Shown: in pieces, positions 1 through 7,893 of the stretch | Position numbering within the stretch: the first letter of the stretch is position 1 | How the letters are laid out: each line of letters starts with the position of its first letter | NCBI RefSeq assembly: GCF_013426895.1 | Contig: NZ_AP023174.1 | Location: forward strand, 310,001 to 374,000 | Direction: 5' to 3' | From: Paraburkholderia largidicola | GTDB taxonomy: Bacteria > Pseudomonadota > Gammaproteobacteria > Burkholderiales > Burkholderiaceae | DNA: 64,000 bases | Notes under the pieces: generated by a model | Told to the model about the DNA's origin: nothing | Databases searched by the model: none | Seen by the model: only the letters and a program-made list of their open reading frames with translations | Position numbers and translations under genes: made by a program

Positions 1-96
1 TGGTACACGTATGTCGACAAGAGCGATATCGATGAGATCGTCGATTCGCATCTCGCGAACGGCAAGATCGTCGAGCGCCTTCTGATCGACCGCTGA
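1..96 (+). CDS. C-terminal end of a (2Fe-2S) ferredoxin-like protein (partial)
   Basis: Only the last 31 codons are present, read in frame from base 1 to the TGA at 94-96. The tail begins WYTYVDKSDIDEI and ends VERLLIDR. As I recall it, this resembles the C-terminus of the thioredoxin-fold (2Fe-2S) ferredoxins of Burkholderia that sit just upstream of an alpha/beta hydrolase gene, which is also the order here. The cluster cysteines would lie outside the window. The identification rests on tail similarity and context only. Confidence 0.55.
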   Translation, partial: WYTYVDKSDIDEIVDSHLANGKIVERLLIDR

Positions 97-133
97 TCCG
101 TAGCGTTTCAACCGCGTCACTCGTCCACACAAG

Positions 134-778
134 ATGAACGTACACACGAAGAAATATCTGATCGACGGCCCGGTGGGCAAGATCGAAGTCGCCGTCGATG
201 CCCCCGACGCCAGCCGCGACGGCGGCGCTGCGCCGCGCGGTCTCGCGCTCGTTGCACACCCGCATCCGCTGTTTGGCGGCACGATGGACAACAAGGTTGC
301 GCAGACGCTCGCGCGCACGCTGGTGCAGCTGAACTACATCACGTATCGCTCGAATTTTCGCGGCGTTGGCGAAACGCAAGGCACGCACGACAACGGCGTC
401 GGCGAACGCGACGACCTGCGCGCGGTGCTCGATCACATGCGCGCGCAGCCCGGCCACGCCGATCTGCCGCTGGTCCTCGCGGGCTTTTCGTTCGGCACGT
501 TCGTGCTGTCGCATGTCGCCGCGCGGCTGCGTGAAGAAGGGCAGGCGATCGAGCGGATGGTGTTCGTCGGTACGGCGGCGAGCCGCTGGGAGGTCGCGCC
601 CGTGCCGGAAAACACGCTCGTGATCCACGGCGAAACCGACGATACCGTGCCGATCCAGTCGGTTTTCGACTGGGCGCAGCCGCAGGAACTGCCCGTCGTG
701 GTGATTCCGGGCGCCGAGCATTTCCTGCATCGCAAGCTGCATATCCTCAAGCGCATCATCGTCGACGCGTGGCGCTGA
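134..778 (+). CDS. alpha/beta hydrolase, small serine hydrolase
   Basis: The 214-residue cytosolic protein has an alpha/beta hydrolase fold. An HPHPLFGGTMDN stretch near residue 42 forms the oxyanion region. The nucleophile elbow is GFSFGT, with Ser as nucleophile. A late Asp (GETDDTVP) and His (GAEHFLH) complete a Ser-Asp-His triad. No signal peptide is visible. The gene starts 37 bases after the ferredoxin-like gene, so the two are probably co-transcribed. The substrate is unknown. The family is usually annotated as alpha/beta hydrolase or dienelactone-hydrolase-like, and I infer no pathway. Confidence 0.85.
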   Translation: MNVHTKKYLIDGPVGKIEVAVDAPDASRDGGAAPRGLALVAHPHPLFGGTMDNKVAQTLARTLVQLNYITYRSNFRGVGETQGTHDNGVGERDDLRAVLDHMRAQPGHADLPLVLAGFSFGTFVLSHVAARLREEGQAIERMVFVGTAASRWEVAPVPENTLVIHGETDDTVPIQSVFDWAQPQELPVVVIPGAEHFLHRKLHILKRIIVDAWR

Positions 779-1165
779 TTTCACGATGCCCGCGCATCGC
801 AAAAAACATCAGTGACCGCGTGTTGCTGATGTGGTAAAAACCCGCGAAAAATGCGGGAAAACTCCATGACGTACGGCAAATTGTCAGGCGGCGGCGCGTA
901 TAATGAGCGCTCTTTTTTGGGCGCAGCATTGCCCGTCTGGTGGATCGAATCGCCTCGCTCGTGAGTTCATGGCAGCGGATTCGGCGCGAGATGCGAGGCG
1001 CGCTGCGCGAACCGACCGCGTGACAGACAGTCTGACGAGCAGTCAAAACCACGCCGTGCCGCGCTTGTGACACTCGCGCGCGGCGGCGACTGCCAGTCCG
1101 GCATCACGCGAAACATCCGAACTGCGCATCCTGCGCATCAGCCCATTTCTGCCCGAATCGATCCT
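779..1165. other. intergenic region upstream of the D,D-carboxypeptidase gene
   Basis: No gene is seen. A small hairpin (CCCGC, 7-base loop, GCGGG) lies near 848-866 and is flanked by A-runs, so it reads as a terminator only on the minus strand. A TATAAT hexamer at 899-904 could be the -10 box of the downstream carboxypeptidase gene. The nearest TTGTCA (881-886) is only 12 bases away, so no good -35 can be assigned. The rest is leader sequence without a recognisable motif. Confidence 0.4.
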
Positions 1166-2395
1166 ATGCGCTTTTCGAATCCCGGCTCTTTCAGCCTTTC
1201 CAGCCTTGCTTCTTTCGTTCCGCAATCCGTCGCCAGCAAGCTCGCGCTGGGTCTCGCGCTGCCCGCCGCGCTCGTCGCCGGCACGGCGTTCGCGCAGGTG
1301 CCGCCGCCGGGCGTGAACGCGCGCTCGTGGGTGCTCGTCGATGCAACCAGCAACCAGGTGCTCGCATCGGGCAATCCGGATGAACGTGTCGAGCCGGCGT
1401 CGCTGACCAAGCTGATGACGGCTTACCTCACGTTCGAGGCGCTGCAGACGAAGAAGATCACGATGGACCAGTCGATCAATCCGAGCGAGGCCGTGCGCCG
1501 CGTGAAGAACGACGAATCGCGCATGTTCATCGAAGCGAACAAGCCCGTCACGGTCCACGATCTCGTCTACGGGATGATCATCCAGTCGGGCAACGACGCC
1601 GCGATCGCGCTGGCTGAGCTGGTCGGCGGCAGCGAGGCGCAGTTCGTCAACATGATGAACGCGGAAGCGCAAAAGCTCGGCATGAAGAACACGCACTTCG
1701 CCGATGTGAATGGCATGCCCGATGCGCAGCACTACACGACGGCGGGCGACCTCGCCATCCTGTCGGCGCGCCTGATCCGCGACTACCCTGACTACTACAA
1801 CATCTTCTCGGTCAAGGAATTCACGTATAACAAGATCAAGCAGCCGAACCGCAACCGTCTGCTGTGGATCGACCCGACCGTCGACGGCCTGAAGACGGGC
1901 CACACGCAAGCGGCGGGCTACTGCCTGATCGCGAGCGCGAAGCGTCCGCTGCCGGGCGTGCCTGATGCATCGCGCCGTCTGGTGACGGTGATGATGGGCG
2001 AACAGAAAGAGCACGACCGCGTGCAGGACAGCCTGAAGATGCTGAACTACGGCTATTCCGCGTACGACGCGGTGCGCCTGTACAAGGCCAATCAGGTGGT
2101 CGAGACGCCGCGCGTCTACAAGGGCTCGCAAGATACCGTGAAGCTCGGCGTGAAGACGGACCAGTACATCACGCTGCCGAAGGGCATGGCCGACAAGGTC
2201 AAGCCGCAGGTCGAGCACGCCGATCCGCTGATCGCGCCGCTCACCGAAGGTCAGCAGGTCGGCACGGTGAAGTTCGTCGCCGACGGCAAGACGCTCGCGC
2301 AGGTGCCGCTCGTCGCGCTGCAGGCGGTGCCGCAGGCGGGCATCGTCGGCCGCGTGTGGGATTCGATGATGCTGATGTTCAACAAGAAGAAGTAA
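1166..2395 (+). CDS. dacC: D-alanyl-D-alanine carboxypeptidase (PBP5/6 class)
   Basis: This is a 409-residue penicillin-binding protein of the S11 family. It trims the terminal D-Ala from peptidoglycan pentapeptides on the periplasmic face of the inner membrane. The start at 1166 (MRFSNPG) places a signal peptide at residues 1-43, ending AFA before Q44. A GTG at 1067 would add 33 atypical residues. Catalytic motifs are SLTK (Ser79, Lys82), SGN, and KTG in DGLKTGHT. A PBP5 C-terminal beta domain follows, and the end (MMLMFNKKK) resembles an amphipathic membrane anchor. The symbol could equally be dacA; paralogues cannot be separated from sequence alone. Confidence 0.95.
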   Translation: MRFSNPGSFSLSSLASFVPQSVASKLALGLALPAALVAGTAFAQVPPPGVNARSWVLVDATSNQVLASGNPDERVEPASLTKLMTAYLTFEALQTKKITMDQSINPSEAVRRVKNDESRMFIEANKPVTVHDLVYGMIIQSGNDAAIALAELVGGSEAQFVNMMNAEAQKLGMKNTHFADVNGMPDAQHYTTAGDLAILSARLIRDYPDYYNIFSVKEFTYNKIKQPNRNRLLWIDPTVDGLKTGHTQAAGYCLIASAKRPLPGVPDASRRLVTVMMGEQKEHDRVQDSLKMLNYGYSAYDAVRLYKANQVVETPRVYKGSQDTVKLGVKTDQYITLPKGMADKVKPQVEHADPLIAPLTEGQQVGTVKFVADGKTLAQVPLVALQAVPQAGIVGRVWDSMMLMFNKKK

Positions 2396-2484
2396 GCCGG
2401 TAACAGGTAGAAAACCTGCGGCTTGCTTTTTCGCCGCGCGCAGTCATATAGGTTGATTGCGTGCGGTGAGTAAAGGAGTCGAGC

Positions 2485-2754
2485 ATGAATGCCGAGAAAG
2501 AATCGTTGATAGATTTTCCGTGTGACTTCCCCATCAAGGTGATGGGCAAGTCGCACCCCGAGTTCCAGACCACGATCGTCGAGGTGATTCGCCAGTTCGA
2601 CGGCGGGTTTGACGCGGAACGTATCGAAGTGCGGCCGTCGAGCGGCGGCAACTACACCGGCCTGACGGTGACGGTGCGCGCGCTGAATCGCGAGCATCTG
2701 GATGATATCTACCGGGCGCTGACCGGGCATCCGATGGTCAAGGTCGTGCTGTAA
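2485..2754 (+). CDS. ybeD: YbeD/DUF493 family protein
   Basis: The 89-residue protein belongs to the small ferredoxin-like-fold YbeD (DUF493) family. It has the characteristic central PSSGGNYTGLTVTV segment and a hydrophobic C-terminus. The function is not established. In many proteobacteria it is encoded next to lipB and is thought to regulate lipoate or associated metabolism. Here it lies upstream of lipB but is separated from it by about 2.4 kb holding a small accessory island. An AAGGAG ribosome-binding site sits just before the start. Confidence 0.9.
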   Translation: MNAEKESLIDFPCDFPIKVMGKSHPEFQTTIVEVIRQFDGGFDAERIEVRPSSGGNYTGLTVTVRALNREHLDDIYRALTGHPMVKVVL

Positions 2755-2784
2755 CGGGTGTGACGGTGGGCGGGCGGTGGCGCG

Positions 2785-3081
2785 CTAGCGAAACGATCTA
2801 CGTATCCGCCGCCACCCGAACATGCCGAGTGGCATGACGACGAGCGCAGAAACCAGATGCGCCGCGATGAACAGGACGAGTGCGGCGGCATTTTCCATGT
2901 CGAGCGCATCCGGGTTGTAGTCCGGCTCGAACCGAAGCCAAAGCGAGGTAATGGCCTCGCGAAACCACATCGGTATTTCGAAATACGTGTGTGCGTAGGT
3001 GAAGCGGGTTATCGCGAAGGCGACAACGAGCCACACGGCGACCGACGCTGCGCTCCAGCCAATGAACGCGGCGCGTTTCAT
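2785..3081 (-). CDS. small two-helix membrane protein, candidate immunity protein
   Basis: The 98-residue protein has two predicted transmembrane helices, about residues 6-26 (WSAASVAVWLVVAFAITRF) and about 65-88 (AALVLFIAAHLVSALVVMPLG). Between them is a roughly 35-residue, acidic, aromatic-rich loop. The start codon overlaps the stop of the upstream DUF2778-like gene in an ATGA arrangement, so translation is coupled. I do not recognise the family. The overlap with a Tlde1-like peptidoglycan-modifying gene suggests an immunity partner acting in or at the inner membrane. This is inferred from context; the known Tldi1 immunity proteins belong to other families. Confidence 0.6.
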   Translation of the reverse strand: MKRAAFIGWSAASVAVWLVVAFAITRFTYAHTYFEIPMWFREAITSLWLRFEPDYNPDALDMENAAALVLFIAAHLVSALVVMPLGMFGWRRIRRSFR

Positions 3082-3555
3082 CTAACCTCCACCCTGCCGT
3101 ACGCTTTCATACGAATGCCAGGCACGGGCATGTCGGGCTCATATGCCCTGATGTAGCGTTGGAGCCGGTCGAAGTCGGCACGATGCAGCACGGTGATGCA
3201 TCCGTCGCTCTCGTGCATCGGTCCGTCAGGATGCAGGCGGAAGTGGCCGCGCTTTATACCGTTGATGTTGGTTATGTCGCCGCCATTGGCGTTCCACAGC
3301 ATGAACCACGCGTGACGGTCGGTTGTACCAAACCAGGGCCCGAACGTGTCGCAAACCATCCGAGTCGCCCCCCGATTGTCTGTCAATGATGTAGTAAGTC
3401 CCGGGTGGGATCGGGCCGACTCCAAAGTCGGCAACATCGTTCGGATTGTCGCGGCCCTTGCCGTGGCCTGAATATGCCGGGACCGCGCCGAAGCCCAAAC
3501 AGTCCGGCATTGACGTTTCGCGATTGTCGAGCGTGAAAGTGCAATAGACGGGCAT
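3078..3555 (-). pseudogene. DUF2778/Tlde1-like L,D-transpeptidase-type gene, split by a +1 frameshift in a G6 tract
   Basis: Two overlapping minus-strand frames together form one protein of about 158 residues. The first begins MPVYCTFTLDNRE at 3555, with a GGGAGA ribosome-binding site, and carries VGPIPPGTYYIIDRQSG. The second carries FRLHPDGP followed by ESDGCITV, the His and Cys of the L,D-transpeptidase-like site in the DUF2778 family. The frames join at a run of six G (plus-strand C at 3368-3373); five G would restore one reading frame. DUF2778 includes Tlde1, a type VI secretion effector that attacks periplasmic peptidoglycan. The break may be a real mutation, slippage (phase variation) or a sequencing error. 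No signal peptide is seen, as expected for a T6SS cargo. Confidence 0.75.
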
Positions 3556-3642
3556 CGTTGTTGTCTCCCTTCATTCCGTCGGTCCGCGGAACATCGGCCG
3601 GCAATCCTATCGTTGCCAGCCGGAGGGAGTTGTCAAATTGCG

Positions 3643-4653
3643 TCAAGGCGGCGCAATTGAAGCTGTACGTGCTAGTGCGCCTTCTGCATCGCCGGGGCCT
3701 GGAGGCGTCGAGCGCTTCGCGCTCTCGCTACATGCGCTTTCGAATAGCTGCTTGAACCGCCCGACTTCGTCGAACACCCAGTCGCGGAACGCCTTCACGC
3801 GCGCTGTCTGCATGAGTTGCGGCGTGCAGATGAAGTAGTACTGCCACGGGCTCGGTCCGTCGATATCGAACAACCGCACGAGCCGGCCCGCCGCGACCTC
3901 GTGCATCGCGAGCGAACGGCGCGTCAGCGCCACGCCCTGGCCGTCGCTGGCCGCTTGCAGCAGATTCGACGAATCCTGATACAGCACGCCGCGCTTCGGC
4001 TCCGGCCAGTCCGTGAGGCCGGCCGCGTCGAACCACGGGCGCCATAGCTCGTCGTCGGAGCGCAGCAGCGGTACGTTGGCGAGATCGGTGGGCACTTTCG
4101 GCAGATTGCCGCCGTTGAAGGTCGGCGAGCACGCCGGAAAGAACACCTCTTCGAGCAACAGTTCGGCGTGCAGCCCCGGATAGGGGCCGTAGCCGAAACG
4201 GATCGCGCAATCGACGTCGTCGCGGGCGAAATCGGTGAGCGCGTTGGTCGACAGCAGTTCGAGATCCCACTGCGGATTCGCCTCGATGAACCGTCCGATA
4301 CGCGGCGTCACCCAGCGCGCCGCAAACGACGACAGCATCGACACGACCAGTCGCCGGTCGCGGTCGCCGGCGCGAATCTCGCGCGTTGCTTCCGCCAGCG
4401 AGATCAGCGCCGAGCGCACCTGTACGGCGTAACGGCGGCCGATATCGGTGAGCCGCACGCGCTTGCCATCGCGAGCGAAGAGCTTCACACCCAGCTCTTC
4501 TTCGAGGCCGCGAATCTGATGGCTGACCGCGCCGTGCGTGACGTACAGCTCGTCGGCGGCACGCGAAAAGCTCTCGTGACGGGCGGCGGCCTCAAAGGCC
4601 TTGATCGCGTTCAGTGCAGGCAGCTGGCGGAGGTCCATCGCAATTTTTCTCAC
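3643..4653 (-). CDS. LysR-family transcriptional regulator, GcvA-like
   Basis: The 336-residue regulator has an N-terminal winged helix-turn-helix at about residues 12-70 (LNAIKAFEAAARHESFSRAA, then VTHGAVSHQI). A LysR substrate-binding domain follows with the GcvA-type signature VSMLSSFAARWVTPRIGRF. The C-terminal 40 residues are low-complexity and unusual in length. A second in-frame start at 4638 (MDLRQLP) fits family N-termini equally well. It is divergent from the DUF2917 gene across an 83-base spacer, the usual LysR/target layout, so control of that gene and autoregulation are likely. The effector is unknown. Confidence 0.88.
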   Translation of the reverse strand: MRKIAMDLRQLPALNAIKAFEAAARHESFSRAADELYVTHGAVSHQIRGLEEELGVKLFARDGKRVRLTDIGRRYAVQVRSALISLAEATREIRAGDRDRRLVVSMLSSFAARWVTPRIGRFIEANPQWDLELLSTNALTDFARDDVDCAIRFGYGPYPGLHAELLLEEVFFPACSPTFNGGNLPKVPTDLANVPLLRSDDELWRPWFDAAGLTDWPEPKRGVLYQDSSNLLQAASDGQGVALTRRSLAMHEVAAGRLVRLFDIDGPSPWQYYFICTPQLMQTARVKAFRDWVFDEVGRFKQLFESACSESAKRSTPPGPGDAEGALARTASIAPP

Positions 4654-4736
4654 ATAAGGGTGAAAATTGATCGTTTGGCGTAAACCCTTGTCCCGTATAG
4701 GATTGTAGTCATGAAACGATTTTTGGCGAGGCCATC

Positions 4737-5063
4737 ATGCGAGAAATTTCCTCTAGCATCACGTTTGAAATCGTAGCCGGTGAAACCGTTCCGATGAAGA
4801 TTACGCGCAGCACGCGCCTGGCTGTTTCAGGCGGCGCGGTGTGGGTGACCCGCAGCGACGACGTCGAAGATTACTGGCTCGAACCCGGTAAGACGCTGCG
4901 TCTGCGGCGCGGCGAGCGGCTGTGGCTGTCCGTCGAGCGCGGCGAGCAGGCGCGCGTCGCGTTCCATGTGCCGACGCGGCCGGAACAAAAGGCGCTCAAC
5001 TGGGCGGCGCGTGTCAGCGAACGTCTTGGCGCGTGGCTGCGTTCGGGATGGCGCACGGTCTGA
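4737..5063 (+). CDS. DUF2917 domain protein
   Basis: The 108-residue protein has the DUF2917 pattern: an N-terminal beta-rich segment (SGGAVWVTRSDDVEDYWLEPG) that resembles a small cupin-like fold, then an Arg-rich C-terminus. No signal peptide or membrane helix is present. The function is unknown. It lies divergent to the LysR gene, a pairing I recall as common in Burkholderia genomes, and is presumably its target. It ends 60 bases before lipB and could share a transcript with it. Confidence 0.75.
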   Translation: MREISSSITFEIVAGETVPMKITRSTRLAVSGGAVWVTRSDDVEDYWLEPGKTLRLRRGERLWLSVERGEQARVAFHVPTRPEQKALNWAARVSERLGAWLRSGWRTV

Positions 5064-5123
5064 TCCCAGTTATTGCCCTCGTGGCCGGCGAGGCGCGCAG
5101 GATTTCGGTAAACTGCCGGAATC

Positions 5124-5906
5124 ATGTGTGCCACGTCGGTTTCACCCGTCCCCGAGTCTTCGACTTCCATCCCGCCAGACGCCGCGCCGTCTGACGTCGC
5201 GGCGCAAAGCCACGCTGTACAGCCGGTGATCGTGCGCTGGCGCGGCTCGGAAGACTATCAGTCAAGCTTCGACGCGATGCGCGCGTTCACCGATTCGCGC
5301 ACACCGGAAACGTCTGACGAAATCTGGCTCGTCGAACATCCTCCCGTTTTTACGCTTGGCCAGGCGGGCGACCCCGCGCATCTGCTCGCCGCCGACAGCG
5401 GCATTCCCCTCGTCAAGGTCGATCGTGGGGGCCAGATCACGTATCACGGTCCCGGTCAGGTGGTCGCCTATCTGTTGCTCGACCTGCGACGGCGCAAGCT
5501 GATGGTGCGCGAGCTGGTGACGCGGATCGAGCAGGCCGTGATCGACACACTCGCGGCGTATAATCTCGCCGGTGAACGCAAGGCGGGCGCGCCGGGCATC
5601 TATGTCGCGCCTGAGCAGCCGAACGCCGGATTGCACGCCGGCGCGAAGATCGCCGCGCTGGGCCTGAAAATCCGTAGCGGGTGCAGTTATCACGGCGTCA
5701 GCCTGAACGTGAAAATGGACCTGCAGCCGTTTCTCGCCATCAACCCGTGCGGTTACGCGGGGCTCGAAACAGTCGATATGGCGACGCTCGGCGTCGCGGC
5801 CGGCTGGGACGACGTAGCCCGAACCCTTGCAGCAAGCCTCATCGCCAACATCGACGGCATCCCCGCAGCCGTCGGCCTACCGCAGGCCGGTGCCATCACC
5901 GCCTGA
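5124..5906 (+). CDS. lipB: octanoyl-[acyl-carrier-protein]-protein N-octanoyltransferase
   Basis: This 260-residue cytosolic enzyme transfers octanoate from ACP to lipoyl domains of the 2-oxoacid dehydrogenases and GcvH, the first step of lipoate synthesis. Signature motifs are [14 protein letters not shown], the catalytic Lys175 in GAKIAALG, and the catalytic Cys209 in INPCGY. The N-terminus is about 35 residues longer than E. coli LipB (residues 1-35, Ser/Pro/Ala-rich), so a later start is possible. lipA starts 13 bases after its stop codon. Confidence 0.95.
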   Translation: MCATSVSPVPESSTSIPPDAAPSDVAAQSHAVQPVIVRWRGSEDYQSSFDAMRAFTDSRTPETSDEIWLVEHPPVFTLGQAGDPAHLLAADSGIPLVKVDRGGQITYHGPGQVVAYLLLDLRRRKLMVRELVTRIEQAVIDTLAAYNLAGERKAGAPGIYVAPEQPNAGLHAGAKIAALGLKIRSGCSYHGVSLNVKMDLQPFLAINPCGYAGLETVDMATLGVAAGWDDVARTLAASLIANIDGIPAAVGLPQAGAITA

Positions 5907-5919
5907 CTGGAACGAACGA

Positions 5920-6921
5920 ATGACTGACGTTACCGCGAATCCCGCAGCCTCGAGTCCTGTCAACGCCGCCGCTCCGGCGCCGTACGACGCGACCGCCAAG
6001 CAGAAGGCGCAAGCCAAGACCGCGCGCATTCCGATCAAGATCGTTCCGATCGAAAAACTGAAGAAGCCCGACTGGATTCGCGTGAAGGCGGCGACGGGCA
6101 GTTCGCGTTTCTACGAGATCAAGCAGATTCTGCGCGAGCACAATTTGCATACGGTATGCGAGGAAGCGAGCTGCCCGAACATCGGCGAATGCTTCGGCAA
6201 GGGCACCGCGACGTTCATGATCATGGGCGACAAGTGCACACGCCGTTGCCCGTTCTGCGACGTCGGCCACGGCCGGCCCGACCCGCTCGATCCGGAAGAG
6301 CCGCTGAACCTTGCGCGCACGATCGCCGCGCTGAAGCTGAAGTACGTCGTGATTACGAGCGTCGACCGCGACGATCTGCGCGATGGTGGCGCGGCGCACT
6401 TTGTCGAGTGCATCGCGAAGACGCGCGAGCTGTCGCCGGAAACGCGCATCGAAATCCTGACGCCGGACTTCCGTGGCCGTCTTGATCGTGCGATCGGCAT
6501 TCTGAATGCGGCTCCGCCCGATGTGATGAACCACAACCTCGAAACGGTGCCGCGTCTGTACAAGGAAGCGCGCCCGGGTTCGGACTATGCACATTCGCTG
6601 AAGCTGCTGAAGGATTTCAAGGCGCTGCATCCGGATGTCGCGACGAAGTCTGGTCTGATGGTCGGACTGGGCGAAACGGAAGAAGAGATTCTCCAGGTGA
6701 TGCGCGATCTGCGCGAGCACAACGTCGATATGCTGACGATTGGGCAGTACCTGCAGCCTTCGGAGCACCATCTGCCCGTGCGTGCGTATGTGCACCCGGA
6801 CACGTTCAAGATGTACGAGGAAGAAGCGTACAAGATGGGGTTCACGCATGCGGCTGTCGGCGCGATGGTGCGGTCGAGTTATCACGCGGATGTGCAGGCG
6901 CATGATGCCGGCGTAGTGTGA
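5920..6921 (+). CDS. lipA: lipoyl synthase
   Basis: This 333-residue radical-SAM enzyme inserts two sulfurs into protein-bound octanoyl groups. The auxiliary [4Fe-4S] cluster is held by C80, C85 and C91 ([12 protein letters not shown]). The radical-SAM cluster is held by C106, C110 and C113 (CTRRCPFC). The start at 5920 (MTDVTANPA) lies just after the lipB stop; an upstream in-frame start at 5827 would overlap lipB and is rejected. The N-terminal 50 residues are Ala/Pro/Lys-rich, as in Burkholderia homologues. A strong terminator follows at 6979. Confidence 0.97.
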   Translation: MTDVTANPAASSPVNAAAPAPYDATAKQKAQAKTARIPIKIVPIEKLKKPDWIRVKAATGSSRFYEIKQILREHNLHTVCEEASCPNIGECFGKGTATFMIMGDKCTRRCPFCDVGHGRPDPLDPEEPLNLARTIAALKLKYVVITSVDRDDLRDGGAAHFVECIAKTRELSPETRIEILTPDFRGRLDRAIGILNAAPPDVMNHNLETVPRLYKEARPGSDYAHSLKLLKDFKALHPDVATKSGLMVGLGETEEEILQVMRDLREHNVDMLTIGQYLQPSEHHLPVRAYVHPDTFKMYEEEAYKMGFTHAAVGAMVRSSYHADVQAHDAGVV

Positions 6922-6978
6922 GGGTTGGGTTTGTCTTTTGTCTTTTGTCTTTCGGCAGATGCCGTCTGACCTGGAAAT

Positions 6979-7002
6979 GCCCGCGCAAGCGGGCTTTTTT
7001 TT
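6979..7002 (+). terminator. Rho-independent terminator after lipA
   Basis: A stem GCCCGC, loop GCAA and GCGGGC is followed by eight T. It lies 57 bases after the lipA stop and marks the end of the lipB-lipA transcript. Confidence 0.85.
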
Positions 7003-7067
7003 GTCTGCGACGTTGGGTGGTTTGCTTGTGTTTGCGCTGGCATCCGCGAATTGTTAGCGTGCTTCAC

Positions 7068-7203
7068 GCGTTGCCCCTGTGCGGGGCGGCACCTACTTTT
7101 CTTTGCCACCGCCGCAAAGAAAAGTAGGCAAAAGAAAGCGGCTCACACCGCCAGCCCGTGTGTTTGCCTGAGGGCCCCCAACCGGTCTTACGCTTCACAC
7201 GGC
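7068..7203 (+). repeat. left arm of a long inverted repeat, with internal 15-bp-stem hairpin
   Basis: The 136-base segment is matched in reverse complement by 7532-7663 over nearly its whole length, with a few mismatches and small gaps. It starts GCGTTGCCCCTGTGCGGGG. It contains a perfect hairpin: stem CCTACTTTTCTTTGC at 7092-7106, a 7-base loop, and its complement at 7114-7128. I recall this sequence as a recurrent intergenic motif in Burkholderia-group genomes. No coding potential is apparent. Confidence 0.85.
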
Positions 7204-7299
7204 AACCACCTGACCGACGTCCGTTGCCAGCGCCCTTGCAGTGCGCCTCACCCGCTTCACGCTCCCGCACTACAGCACGCCGTGCCAGACAGTCCGCCG

Positions 7300-7325
7300 C
7301 CGCCCAGGTGGCAAACTGTGTGTAG
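7300..7325 (+). repeat. inner inverted repeat, left copy
   Basis: A 26-base segment beginning CCGCCCAGGTGGCAAACTGT has its reverse complement at 7411-7436 with one mismatch. The two copies are 85 bases apart, nested inside the long inverted repeat. Confidence 0.8.
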
Positions 7326-7410
7326 GCCGCAGTACCTCACACCTCTCACTCCGGACCGATAGCGCAAGCGCCCCACCCTGTAGAAGCGCCAGGTTATACG
7401 TCGCGACAAC

Positions 7411-7436
7411 CTGCACACAGTTTGCCACCTGGGCGG
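7411..7436 (-). repeat. inner inverted repeat, right copy
   Basis: This is the reverse-complement partner of 7300-7325. Together with the outer arms it makes a symmetric, nested structure centred near 7367. Confidence 0.8.
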
Positions 7437-7531
7437 CATAGACCATTCGCTGCCGCGTGTGGGAGTATGGATATTTGAAGCGGATGAGGTGCACATTCAA
7501 AGCGTTGGTAACGAGCACTAACCAGGGCGCC

Positions 7532-7663
7532 GCCGTGTGAAGGGTGGGGACGTTGGGGGCCCGTGGATAGAAACACGTGCTGGCGGTGTGAGCCGCTTTC
7601 TTTTGCCTACTTTTCTTTGCGGCGGCAAAGAAAAGTAGGTGCCGCCCCGCACAGGGGCAACGC
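7532..7663 (-). repeat. right arm of a long inverted repeat, with internal 15-bp-stem hairpin
   Basis: This is the reverse complement of the left arm (7068-7203). It carries the same hairpin, stem at 7606-7620 and 7625-7639, but with a 4-base loop instead of 7. It ends with the GGGGCAACGC boundary. No transposase or target duplication is visible at either end. Confidence 0.85.
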
Positions 7664-7893
7664 TAGCGGACCAAAGACACCACGCGGATGCCAGCACAAA
7701 AGCTAAAACACCAAAACCCCCCAGCACCCGCAGCCCCCCCTTTTGTTGCAAAGGCCACAAAAAAACAAAACGCACAAAATTACAACAACGCAAAACTATG
7801 CAACACTAGCCAACATGAGATCCGGACGCATGCGTCCAGCAGTAACGGCGCAGGCATTCCGGGCGATCGCGGAAGTCCTGAAGCGTCGTGCCT

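Larger units (their letters stand above)
6922..7893. other. gene-free repeat island between lipA and the Na/Pi cotransporter gene
   Basis: About 970 bases hold no credible gene. They contain the lipA terminator, the nested inverted repeats (7068-7663), and a following A/C-rich low-complexity stretch (about 7675-7815) with runs of A and C. Short open frames inside the repeats have no ribosome-binding site and follow the repeat structure. The promoter for the downstream cotransporter must lie in the last 200 bases, but I cannot pick out convincing boxes. Confidence 0.6.

Noticed and set aside
845..870. Terminator after the alpha/beta hydrolase gene
   Set aside because: The CCCGC/GCGGG hairpin has its T-run only on the minus strand, where no gene ends.
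2396..2484. Loss of a D-amino-acid aminotransferase gene between the carboxypeptidase gene and ybeD
   Set aside because: I recall that order in some Burkholderia, but no remnant is seen here and I cannot confirm the ancestral order without comparison.
7241..7576. Several short open frames inside the inverted-repeat island
   Set aside because: They follow the repeat sequence on both strands, lack ribosome-binding sites, and show no protein-like composition.
7068..7663. Reading the repeat island as an insertion sequence or CRISPR array
   Set aside because: There is no transposase gene, no target duplication visible, and no regular direct repeats with unique spacers.
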